The translations under genes and the position numbers were made by a program. From Actinomycetes bacterium (GTDB lineage: Bacteria > Actinomycetota > Actinomycetes > Actinomycetales > Actinomycetaceae), in assembly GCA_023389315.1 (NCBI GenBank), contig JAEWEQ010000067.1:1-6046 (forward strand): DNA of 6,046 nt. The letters run 5' to 3'. Below are positions 1 through 4,727 of this stretch, one piece after another; within the stretch, counting starts at the first letter, position 1; each line of letters begins with the position of its first letter. The notes under the pieces are model-generated. The model was not told where the DNA came from. It saw only the letters and a list, made by a program, of their open reading frames with translations, and made no database searches.

Positions 1-251
1 TCGTAAAGGATTTCCATCCCTTCCGCGAGGCTGGGCCGAGCGGGGCGGGAACTGGGTAGTTCCACTTCAATGATGTCGCTGACCAACAGTCGGTAGCTTT
101 TTTGCTGCGCCACCGCATTAACGCGGACTTTCCCCTGCCCCACCAAAGTGGCAGCGGCGGAGCGCGACAGCCCGAGCATACGAGTAAGCGCAATGTCTAA
201 GCGTTCCCCCACCAGGGCGTCTGGCACCGGCAAAAAGCGACAGTCCACCAT
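1..251 (-). CDS. RluA/RluD-family pseudouridine synthase, N-terminal part (cut by window edge)
   Basis: This gene runs off the left edge; only the first 83 codons are visible. The translation begins MVDCRFLPVPDALVGERLDI and continues with LSRSAAATLVGQGKVRVN, which is the pattern of the S4 RNA-binding domain (about residues 12-60) at the start of RluA/RluD-type 23S rRNA pseudouridine synthases. The visible end, EGMEILYD, is where these proteins enter the catalytic domain, but the catalytic HRLD aspartate lies outside the window, so the exact target uridine cannot be named. The ATG (251-249) follows the lspA stop after a single base, which suggests translational coupling; the GAAAG upstream is a weak ribosome site. 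lspA followed by rluD is a conserved neighbour pair in many bacteria. Family assignment is firm; the specific member (RluD) is inferred from context. Confidence 0.88.
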   Translation of the reverse strand, partial: MVDCRFLPVPDALVGERLDIALTRMLGLSRSAAATLVGQGKVRVNAVAQQKSYRLLVSDIIEVELPSSRPARPSLAEGMEILY

Positions 252-252
252 T

Positions 253-783
253 TCAGTGGCTTTCTGCAACTTCCGCAGCTACCAAGTTGGTGTCGGTGGC
301 AGAGATATTGAAGGCACTGAGAAGAAATACCATAATGGCACCCCCGACGATCCAAATGTCGGCTACATTGCCAACAAACCAACCGTTCCAGTTGAGGAAA
401 TCAACCACGTGTCCCACCCCGATTCCCGGGGGACGTATCAGGCGGTCAATGAGGTTCCCAATGGCACCGCCCAGGATAAGGCCCAAGACGATGACCCAGT
501 ACCAAGAACGCACCCGCGGCAAATAGAACAGCACCGCTACCGACACCCCCACCGAGATGATAGTAAACAGCCAGGTGGAGTGCGCCAAGAAAGAGAAGGC
601 GGCCCCGGGATTGAAAACCAGCTGCAGGGTGATAAAAGATCCAATAAACGGCTTCACTTGCCCAGGTTCGAGGTTAGCTAATGCCCAGATTTTACTGCCC
701 TGGTCGGCGGCGATCGCCAGCAGCGTCACCAACGCAGCCACCGTCAGATAGGTGGCTTGGCTAGGTGTTTTCGCTGCAGTCAC
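253..783 (-). CDS. lspA: Lipoprotein signal peptidase (signal peptidase II)
   Basis: LspA is the inner-membrane aspartyl protease that cuts the signal peptide of diacylglyceryl-modified prolipoproteins ahead of the lipobox cysteine. The 176-aa product has four hydrophobic segments (about 10-28, 66-87, 95-113 and 140-160) and the family motifs in order: DQGSK (D27), NPGAAF (N58), GNLIDR (N110, D113), GHVVDF (D128) and NVAD (N139, D142). By analogy with the Pseudomonas and Staphylococcus structures, D128 and D142 would be the catalytic pair. The RPPG-type insert between GNLIDR and VVDF is usual in actinobacterial LspA. I chose the GTG at 783-781 because GAGGA stands 6 nt upstream; a TTG five codons earlier (798) has no ribosome site. 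It is followed after one base by the rluD-like gene and preceded by a strong stem-loop. Confidence 0.95.
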   Translation of the reverse strand: MTAAKTPSQATYLTVAALVTLLAIAADQGSKIWALANLEPGQVKPFIGSFITLQLVFNPGAAFSFLAHSTWLFTIISVGVSVAVLFYLPRVRSWYWVIVLGLILGGAIGNLIDRLIRPPGIGVGHVVDFLNWNGWFVGNVADIWIVGGAIMVFLLSAFNISATDTNLVAAEVAESH

Positions 784-789
784 TAAGCG

Positions 790-794
790 TCCTC
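790..794 (-). promoter_or_regulatory. Ribosome binding site deciding the lspA start
   Basis: The minus strand reads GAGGA here, then six bases (CGCTTA), then the GTG at 783-781. This favours the GTG over the in-frame upstream TTG at 798-796, which would lie across the site and has no purine-rich element in front of it. Confidence 0.7.
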
Positions 795-819
795 GCAAAT
801 GGTCGGCGGGCGTGGATAG

Positions 820-848
820 GGGGCGACACCTGCTATAGGTGCCGCCCC
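820..848 (-). terminator. Strong stem-loop between divIVA and lspA, possible terminator or processing site
   Basis: The plus strand reads ggggcgacacct, then gctat, then aggtgccgcccc. As minus-strand RNA this folds into a 12-bp stem with one G-U pair and a 5-nt loop, almost all G-C. It begins 41 nt after the divIVA stop and ends 36 nt before the lspA GTG. No U-tract follows the stem on the lspA side, so it is not a canonical intrinsic terminator. In high-GC actinobacteria, hairpins without a U-tract are often proposed as terminators. It could instead be an mRNA stabiliser of the divIVA 3' end or a processing site. The hairpin itself is seen directly; its role is inferred. Confidence 0.6.
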
Positions 849-889
849 GTCAGGTATGACACTGAACTAACTACCTACTTGCAGTCAGA

Positions 890-1504
890 TTATTGAATGT
901 CGCCGCTGACCTCGTGCAGCAAGCCTTGGAGGTGCTCACGAATCTTGTTGCGGTAGTCAGCTTCGAAAGTCTTCAGCTCGTTAATCTTAGATTCCAACAA
1001 GCCGCGTTCGTCTTCTAGCTGGCTGAGGATGGAATCGTGCTGCTTGCGGGCCTGGTTGACGATCTCTTCACCTTCGGCACGAGCCTCGGCGATCAGACGT
1101 TCACCTTCTTCCCGACCGTCACGCACGTACTCATCGTGTACGCGCTGCGCCAAAGCCAACATGGCGGTGGCGTCCTCTGGCTCCGAGGTGGGGGCAGTCG
1201 CCATCGCAGGCTGAGCTTCTACCACCGGCTCGGGCTCCGGTTCCGGTTCAGGCTCCGGTTCCGGTTCGGGTTGCACCACCGGCTGAGCAACTTCGGTGAC
1301 AGTGCCACCGGCTTGCAGATCCTGCACGCGACGTTCGGAGGCTTCCAACTTTTGCTTGAGTTCGGTGTTCTCCACCTGCAGGGCGTAGATGGTTTCTACA
1401 ACCTTGTCCAGGAACTCGTCAACTTCCAGCTGCTCGTAGCCCTCACGGAACTTAACAGTGTTGAAAGTCTTGTTTAAGACATCCTCTGTTGTTAGCAGTG
1501 CCAT
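890..1504 (-). CDS. divIVA: DivIVA/Wag31 polar growth and septum-site coiled-coil protein
   Basis: In actinobacteria DivIVA (Wag31) binds curved membrane at the poles and the septum and organises the wall-synthesis machinery. The 204-aa product starts with the DivIVA membrane-binding domain: MALLTTEDVLNKTF, then KFREGYEQLEVDEFLDKV (about 4-36), matching the crossed-loop F/R region and first helix of the family. A short coiled coil follows (about 37-64). A disordered spacer (65-112) contains (PE)7P at 79-93. A second long charged coiled coil (about 115-195) is rich in E, R and K with heptad spacing. The ATG at 1504-1502 has GAGGTGA four bases upstream, an excellent ribosome site. The gene stands alone between a 137-bp gap that may hold its promoter and a stem-loop, so it may be a separate transcription unit. 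Phosphorylation on a threonine is known for mycobacterial Wag31; no equivalent site can be assigned here. Confidence 0.95.
   Translation of the reverse strand: MALLTTEDVLNKTFNTVKFREGYEQLEVDEFLDKVVETIYALQVENTELKQKLEASERRVQDLQAGGTVTEVAQPVVQPEPEPEPEPEPEPEPVVEAQPAMATAPTSEPEDATAMLALAQRVHDEYVRDGREEGERLIAEARAEGEEIVNQARKQHDSILSQLEDERGLLESKINELKTFEADYRNKIREHLQGLLHEVSGDIQ
1226..1270 (-). repeat. Pro-Glu coding tandem repeat inside divIVA
   Basis: This stretch encodes PEPEPEPEPEPEPEP (DivIVA residues 79-93). On the plus strand the repeating hexamers fall into an 18-base pattern, ggctcc ggttcc ggttca followed by ggctcc ggttcc ggttcg, so the DNA itself is a near-perfect 18-bp tandem duplication and not only a protein-level bias. 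It sits in the disordered linker between the membrane-binding domain and the C-terminal coiled coil. Changes by whole hexamers would lengthen or shorten the spacer without breaking the frame. Confidence 0.9.
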
Positions 1505-1508
1505 TTCT

Positions 1509-1515
1509 TCACCTC
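1509..1515 (-). promoter_or_regulatory. divIVA ribosome binding site
   Basis: The minus strand reads GAGGTGA followed by AGAA and the ATG at 1504-1502. It is the strongest ribosome site in the window, in keeping with the high expression expected for DivIVA in actinobacteria. Confidence 0.75.
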
Positions 1516-1599
1516 AGTATCTCAGTTGACGCCATTCGCGAGCCTTCCCGCTTCTGGCGGTGCGGTCGACTTGAGTGCATCAGTAGTTAGAACATCTAC

Positions 1600-1628
1600 A
1601 TCTTAGTCATAGTGACCGGGTTTATCAC
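1600..1628 (-). promoter_or_regulatory. Candidate divIVA promoter
   Basis: In the 137-bp space between yggT and divIVA the minus strand shows GTGATA (1628-1623), a 17-base spacer and TAAGAT (1605-1600). Each box matches four of six bases of the housekeeping consensus TTGACA/TATAAT, and TAAGAT fits the relaxed TANNNT form common in actinobacteria. It would give a 5' leader of roughly 90 nt. The match is weak and position-based; the rest of the gap holds no open frame or long inverted repeat that I could find. Confidence 0.3.
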
Positions 1629-1641
1629 TTCAGTTTGCAAC

Positions 1642-1935
1642 CTACATGAGGAATGTCGCAAATCGACCGAGCAACAAAACCAGCATGAAGAGGACTAAGA
1701 ACCCGACATCGAGGGCGATCGCTCCCAATCTCAACGGCGGAATTCGCTTACGGAACCAACGCAGCGGTGGCTCGGTTAACGCCCAGATGAAGTTCACGAG
1801 AACCAAAAGAATGCCGCGCGGGCGCCACTGCGGGCTGAAGACTTCCAGCCAGGAAATCGCCATCCGCGCCAGCAGAACCAGAGTGTAGAGGAAGGTAATT
1901 AGCTGGATGGTGTAGCCGATTATGTACAGCACCAA
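1642..1935 (-). CDS. yggT: YggT/YlmG-family small membrane protein
   Basis: This 97-aa protein has the YggT (YlmG) layout: a hydrophobic helix (about 3-24), a central polar segment and a second hydrophobic helix (about 70-95). The signature motifs are present: ARMAISWLEVFSPQWRPRG (about 23-41), then LTEPPLRWFRKRIPPLRLG (about 53-71) and ALDVGFLVLF. The family is membrane-embedded and sits between sepF and divIVA in Gram-positive bacteria, which ties it to division or envelope growth, but its molecular role is not settled. No ATG is available near the expected N-terminus. I use the TTG at 1935-1933, with AGG about ten bases upstream; the next codon is GTG and could be the start instead. It lies 29 bp after sepF, probably in the same transcript. 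Confidence 0.88.
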   Translation of the reverse strand: MVLYIIGYTIQLITFLYTLVLLARMAISWLEVFSPQWRPRGILLVLVNFIWALTEPPLRWFRKRIPPLRLGAIALDVGFLVLFMLVLLLGRFATFLM

Positions 1936-1964
1936 TATGGTATCGCCTATCTGGGTAGGTGGGG

Positions 1965-2399
1965 TTAGAAGGTAGAGCGCAGAGATTTGGTCCGCTCGTC
2001 TTCAACTTTCACGTTGCGTGGGGACAGCAGCAGCACCCGGTCGGTTACGTACTCGATGGAACCTTCGAGGGCGAACACCAAGCCGGCAGAGAAGTCCACA
2101 ATGCGGCGAGCGTCCTTTTCCCCGGTTTCGGAGATGTTCACGATCACCGGCACGCCCTCACGGTAGGCTTCGCCAATGATGCGGGCATCACCGTAAGTGG
2201 TGGGGTGCACCGTGACGATGCGGGTAAGGTCCTTGCTCTGTTCGCGGCGGGACACGATTTCCGGAGTGGAGATGGCCGTTAGCTTGGGAACGACGGGTGC
2301 TACCGGTTCCGGTTCAAACGAATCCTCGTAGTATTCGTCCTCAAAGTCATCTTCTACGGCTGCTCCGCGCCAACCGAACTTTTCCATCAATCGTGCCAT
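1965..2399 (-). CDS. sepF: SepF cell division protein (FtsZ membrane anchor)
   Basis: SepF tethers FtsZ filaments to the membrane and aligns the Z ring; in actinobacteria, which lack FtsA, it is the main anchor. The 144-aa product begins MARLMEKFGW, an amphipathic helix suited to membrane binding. An acidic disordered linker follows (about 15-55, EDEYYEDSFEPEP). The SepF core spans about 58-132: DLTRIVTVHP, then EGVPVIVNI, then RRIVDFSAGLVFALEGSIE and a C-terminal strand LLLSP. The glycine-containing SAGL and LEGS segments of the dimer and FtsZ-binding interface are present. The ATG at 2399-2397 is chosen because AAGGA lies 9 nt upstream and the MARLMEKFGW helix then sits at the N-terminus. 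An in-frame GTG 18 codons earlier (2453) lacks a ribosome site. Length is slightly short for the family. Confidence 0.95.
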   Translation of the reverse strand: MARLMEKFGWRGAAVEDDFEDEYYEDSFEPEPVAPVVPKLTAISTPEIVSRREQSKDLTRIVTVHPTTYGDARIIGEAYREGVPVIVNISETGEKDARRIVDFSAGLVFALEGSIEYVTDRVLLLSPRNVKVEDERTKSLRSTF

Positions 2400-2514
2400 G
2401 TTGGACGATCCTTCCCCGCTGTGCTTCAAGTTGCGCTTCCAACGGTAGTTCACGCTGATTGTGGGAGGTGACCACGTCCTCGGCGTGTCGAATTTCTACC
2501 TGCCGCAGGCCCAC
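2400..2514. other. Non-coding gap between pgeF and sepF
   Basis: These 115 bp separate the pgeF stop from the sepF ATG and contain the sepF ribosome site (AAGGA at 2413-2409). I found no convincing promoter boxes, no long inverted repeat and no recognisable coding remnant. In Streptomyces and many relatives this position holds ylmE/yggS (PLP-binding protein), which is absent here. Confidence 0.6.
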
Positions 2515-3264
2515 TCAGGGGGCGATCCAACCGACATTTCGGCCACTACTGGTCGCTAAGCGTCGGTAGGAGTGGAGCCGCTCGTCCTCGCGCGTGCAGG
2601 CCCCGTCCTGGTATGCCACTTCCACGCCTTGTCGCTGCAGTTGCGTCAAAGCTGCGGCAGTTTGGTCCAGCGACAAAGTCCCCCAACTGGTGCGCGCCGC
2701 CATGTCGGGATGACGCTGGACGCACTGACGGTAGGTGGCTTCGTCTACTTCGTAGCAACGCCCGCAAATGTGCGGCCCGATCGCCGCCACCAGTTCGCTT
2801 GCTGCTACTCCCAGGTCGGCCAAGACTTCTACGGTGGCGGCGATGATTTCGTTTTCCAAACCGGCCCGCCCCGCATGAATTCCGGCGCACCAGCGCCCGG
2901 AGCGGTCAGCTAGCAGAATCGGCACGCAATCAGCCACCTGGATGGCGACGGCGCGGTTTCCACTGACAATGGCGGCATCGGCACGCACGGCGTTGCCGTC
3001 ACCGATTTCGCTGTCATCAGCGATGACGGCGACCTGGGCGGAATGGTATTGCTCCAGCCAGACGATGGGGGCGCCCACACTTTGGCGCAGTTGGCGCCGA
3101 TTTTCGAGGACGGTGGGGCGCGGGTCGGCGGTGTTGAGCCCGAAGTTGGGTTGCGGGCAGGTTAGAGGGCCGACGTGCGGCTCACCCGCTGCCGGGTGGC
3201 AGCGGGTGAATCCGATGCGGGCTGGCCCCAGGCGCCCCTGGCGTTGTGGGATTGCTTCCACCAC
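2515..3264 (-). CDS. pgeF: Peptidoglycan editing factor PgeF (YfiH/YlmD, multicopper-oxidase-like fold)
   Basis: PgeF-family proteins remove L-serine wrongly placed at position one of the peptidoglycan stem peptide; homologues also show purine nucleoside activities. The 249-aa product carries the family motifs in order: EQYHSAQV (H74), VADCVPILLAD (C113), GIHAGRAGL (H130), IGPHICGRCYEV (about 162-172) and LHSYRR ending in SGRNVGWI. H74, C113 and H130 match the Zn-binding triad of E. coli YfiH. The usual HAGWRG is HAGRAG here, close to the HAGRPG seen in actinobacteria. The reading frame opens with GTG GTG at 3264, 17 bp after the ftsZ stop; no good ribosome site precedes it, so coupling to ftsZ translation is likely and the second GTG is equally possible. 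Position after ftsZ, and murC two genes upstream, fits a proofreading role for MurC errors. Confidence 0.93.
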   Translation of the reverse strand: MVEAIPQRQGRLGPARIGFTRCHPAAGEPHVGPLTCPQPNFGLNTADPRPTVLENRRQLRQSVGAPIVWLEQYHSAQVAVIADDSEIGDGNAVRADAAIVSGNRAVAIQVADCVPILLADRSGRWCAGIHAGRAGLENEIIAATVEVLADLGVAASELVAAIGPHICGRCYEVDEATYRQCVQRHPDMAARTSWGTLSLDQTAAALTQLQRQGVEVAYQDGACTREDERLHSYRRLATSSGRNVGWIAP

Positions 3265-3281
3265 GTCAGTAAACGGCGTTC

Positions 3282-4589
3282 CTACCGAAGGAAGTCGGGC
3301 AGGTCCAAACCGTCAGAATCGTCCTCGTCGAACACTCGCGGCACTTCGAAGGAACGGTCACGCTCACGTGTGGGTTCTTCGTCGCGCCGGCTCTGGGAGG
3401 AGCTGGGCTGGGCGGAAGGGAAGGTGGACAGGCGACGCGGCACCGGCGGTTCAGCGCGGTGAGAGCGGCTGGCGGTGGGTAGGGACCCCAAGGGACGCTC
3501 ACCGCGCTCAGAGGGGCGCACCTCGCGTGCCGGTTCAGCGGTCTCTTCGCGGCGGAAGCTGCGTGCCGGTTCTTCTTCGGTGCGCGCGGTGCGGTAGTTG
3601 GAGGGCTGGGGATCCTGTTCGAAAGGCAGGTCCAGGTCCTCTTCTTCCTCTTCGCTGAAGCCTGCCGCGATCACGGTCACGCGGCATTCGTCGCCGAAGC
3701 TGTCGTCGGCGTTGAAACCGAAGATGATGTTGGCTTCGGGGTGCGCGGCTTCGCGCACCATGTTGACGGCTTCGTAAACCTCGTGCAGCCCGATATCCAT
3801 GCCACCTTGGACGAACACCAAAGCGCCGTGCGCCCCATTGATGGTGGCTTCCAGCAGCGGAGAAGAGGTGGCCTTCTCGGCCGCTTCCATGGCACGGTTC
3901 TCGCCCACCGCGCTACCTACACCCATGAGGGCGGAGCCGGCGTTGGACATGATGGATTCAACGTCCTTGAAGTCCAGGTTCTGGATGGCGTTTACGGTAA
4001 TCAGGTCGGTGATGCCTTGCACGCCGGAACGCAGCACATCGTCGGCCATGCGGAAGGCCTCCAGGTAGGAGATATTGCGATCGGCGATGTCAAGTAGGCG
4101 GTCGTTAGGAATGACGATCAGGGTGTCAACGTGCTTGCGCAGCTCTTCAATGCCCTTGTCAGCCTGGCTGGAGCGGCGCTTACCTTCGAAGCTGAACGGA
4201 CGGGTCACTACCCCCACGGTGAGGGCACCGAGCTCTTGGGCGATGCGTGCCACCACGGGGGCGGCGCCGGTACCGGTGCCACCGCCCTCGCCGGCGGTAA
4301 CGAATACCATGTCAGCGCCTTGCAGGGCGTCGCGGATGGCGTCTTCACTTTGTTCAGCAGCGGCCGCACCTACGGTGGGGTCGGCGCCGGCGCCAAGGCC
4401 GCGGGACTTTTCATCTCCCAAGCCGATCTTGGTTTGGGCGTCAGACTGAATGAGCGCCTGGGTGTCGGTATTCATGGCGATGAAGTCAACGCCACGCAGA
4501 TCTACTTCGATCATGCGATTAACGGCGTTGCAGCCGCCACCGCCTACGCCGACGACTTTGAGATCGGCCATCTCGCCCATTTCGTTCAC
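3282..4589 (-). CDS. ftsZ: FtsZ cell division GTPase
   Basis: FtsZ is the tubulin homologue that polymerises into the Z ring. Numbering from the GTG start (435 aa): nucleotide-binding VVGVGGGGCNAVNRM near the N-terminus, the tubulin signature GGGTGTG at 103-109 followed by AAPVVARI, VIPNDRLL, and the T7 loop NLDFKDV with N204, D206 and D209 that complete GTP hydrolysis in the next subunit. The core ends near VTVIAAGF (310). A variable charged linker (about 311-420) follows, and the conserved C-terminal peptide DGLDLPDFLR closes the protein and should bind SepF. The N-terminus is uncertain: TTG at 4601, GTG at 4589 and ATG at 4580 or 4571 are all in frame. I prefer the GTG because GGGGG lies five bases upstream and the tail length then matches other actinobacterial FtsZ. 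Usual actinobacterial ARGE is AVGE here. Confidence 0.96.
   Translation of the reverse strand: MNEMGEMADLKVVGVGGGGCNAVNRMIEVDLRGVDFIAMNTDTQALIQSDAQTKIGLGDEKSRGLGAGADPTVGAAAAEQSEDAIRDALQGADMVFVTAGEGGGTGTGAAPVVARIAQELGALTVGVVTRPFSFEGKRRSSQADKGIEELRKHVDTLIVIPNDRLLDIADRNISYLEAFRMADDVLRSGVQGITDLITVNAIQNLDFKDVESIMSNAGSALMGVGSAVGENRAMEAAEKATSSPLLEATINGAHGALVFVQGGMDIGLHEVYEAVNMVREAAHPEANIIFGFNADDSFGDECRVTVIAAGFSEEEEEDLDLPFEQDPQPSNYRTARTEEEPARSFRREETAEPAREVRPSERGERPLGSLPTASRSHRAEPPVPRRLSTFPSAQPSSSQSRRDEEPTRERDRSFEVPRVFDEDDSDGLDLPDFLR
3285..3329 (-). other. FtsZ C-terminal conserved peptide
   Basis: The last 15 codons of ftsZ encode DEDDSDGLDLPDFLR. This is the short conserved tail (consensus roughly D-hydrophobic-D-hydrophobic-P-x-F-hydrophobic-K/R) through which FtsZ binds partners such as SepF. 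It is preceded by an acidic run instead of a basic one. Confidence 0.85.
3612..3653 (-). other. Second LDLP-type motif at the start of the FtsZ linker
   Basis: Codons just after the GTPase core encode EEEEEDLDLPFEQD. The acidic run plus LDLP and an aromatic residue resembles the C-terminal peptide (acidic run, GLDLPDF). It could be an additional weak partner-binding site or simply an acidic linker start; the sequence likeness is seen, the function is inferred. Confidence 0.4.
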
Positions 4590-4645
4590 GTGAACCCCCA
4601 ACTGGTCACCAAACCCTCAACCTGAAGTCGAAGGTTTAAGATATT

Positions 4646-4657
4646 GCTTTGCTTTGC
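4646..4657. repeat. Short GCTTT tandem repeat in the ftsQ-ftsZ gap
   Basis: The plus strand reads gctttgctttgc, two full copies of a 5-bp unit plus two bases (GCAAAGCAAAGC in the minus-strand sense). It lies just downstream of the candidate ftsZ promoter, around its predicted transcription start. Confidence 0.5.
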
Positions 4658-4663
4658 GTGCCG

Positions 4664-4692
4664 AAAGTACGTGGCGAAGCAGGCAAGTTCAA
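4664..4692 (-). promoter_or_regulatory. Candidate ftsZ promoter in the ftsQ-ftsZ gap
   Basis: On the minus strand TTGAAC (4692-4687) is followed by a 17-base spacer and TACTTT (4669-4664). The first box matches TTGACA at four of six bases; the second fits the actinobacterial TANNNT pattern. The site lies 36 bp after the ftsQ stop and would give an ftsZ leader of roughly 65-70 nt to the GTG. Separate promoters directly upstream of ftsZ are known in other actinobacteria. The whole ftsQ-ftsZ gap (about 4590-4727) shows no open frame or strong hairpin. Confidence 0.38.
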
Positions 4693-4727
4693 CTACCTAC
4701 GAGGGCGTGTCGCAAGTGCGTTTCTGG

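Noticed and set aside
148..681. Plus-strand open frame of 177 codons opposite lspA
   Set aside because: It is antisense to lspA and the start of the rluD-like gene, whose motifs are clear; the product looks like random hydrophilic sequence with no ribosome site of note.
1037..1477. Plus-strand open frame with an RFRF-type repeat opposite divIVA
   Set aside because: The repeat is only the antisense reading of the Pro-Glu codons; DivIVA on the minus strand explains the DNA.
1520..1575. Small CCGC-CAGAA-GCGG hairpin upstream of divIVA
   Set aside because: Only four base pairs; too short to be called a terminator or operator in GC-rich DNA.
2400..2453. 18-codon N-terminal extension of SepF from a GTG at 2453
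   Set aside because: There is no ribosome site before that GTG, while the internal ATG has AAGGA upstream and restores the expected MARLMEKFGW membrane helix at the N-terminus.
2942..3658. Plus-strand open frame of 238 codons across the pgeF-ftsZ junction
   Set aside because: Its translation is R/G/W/P-rich with no recognisable domain and lies opposite two well-supported conserved genes; it is a by-product of GC-rich codon use.
4131..4625. Plus-strand open frame of 164 codons opposite the start of ftsZ
   Set aside because: It is glycine/alanine-rich antisense of the FtsZ nucleotide-binding region with no independent support.
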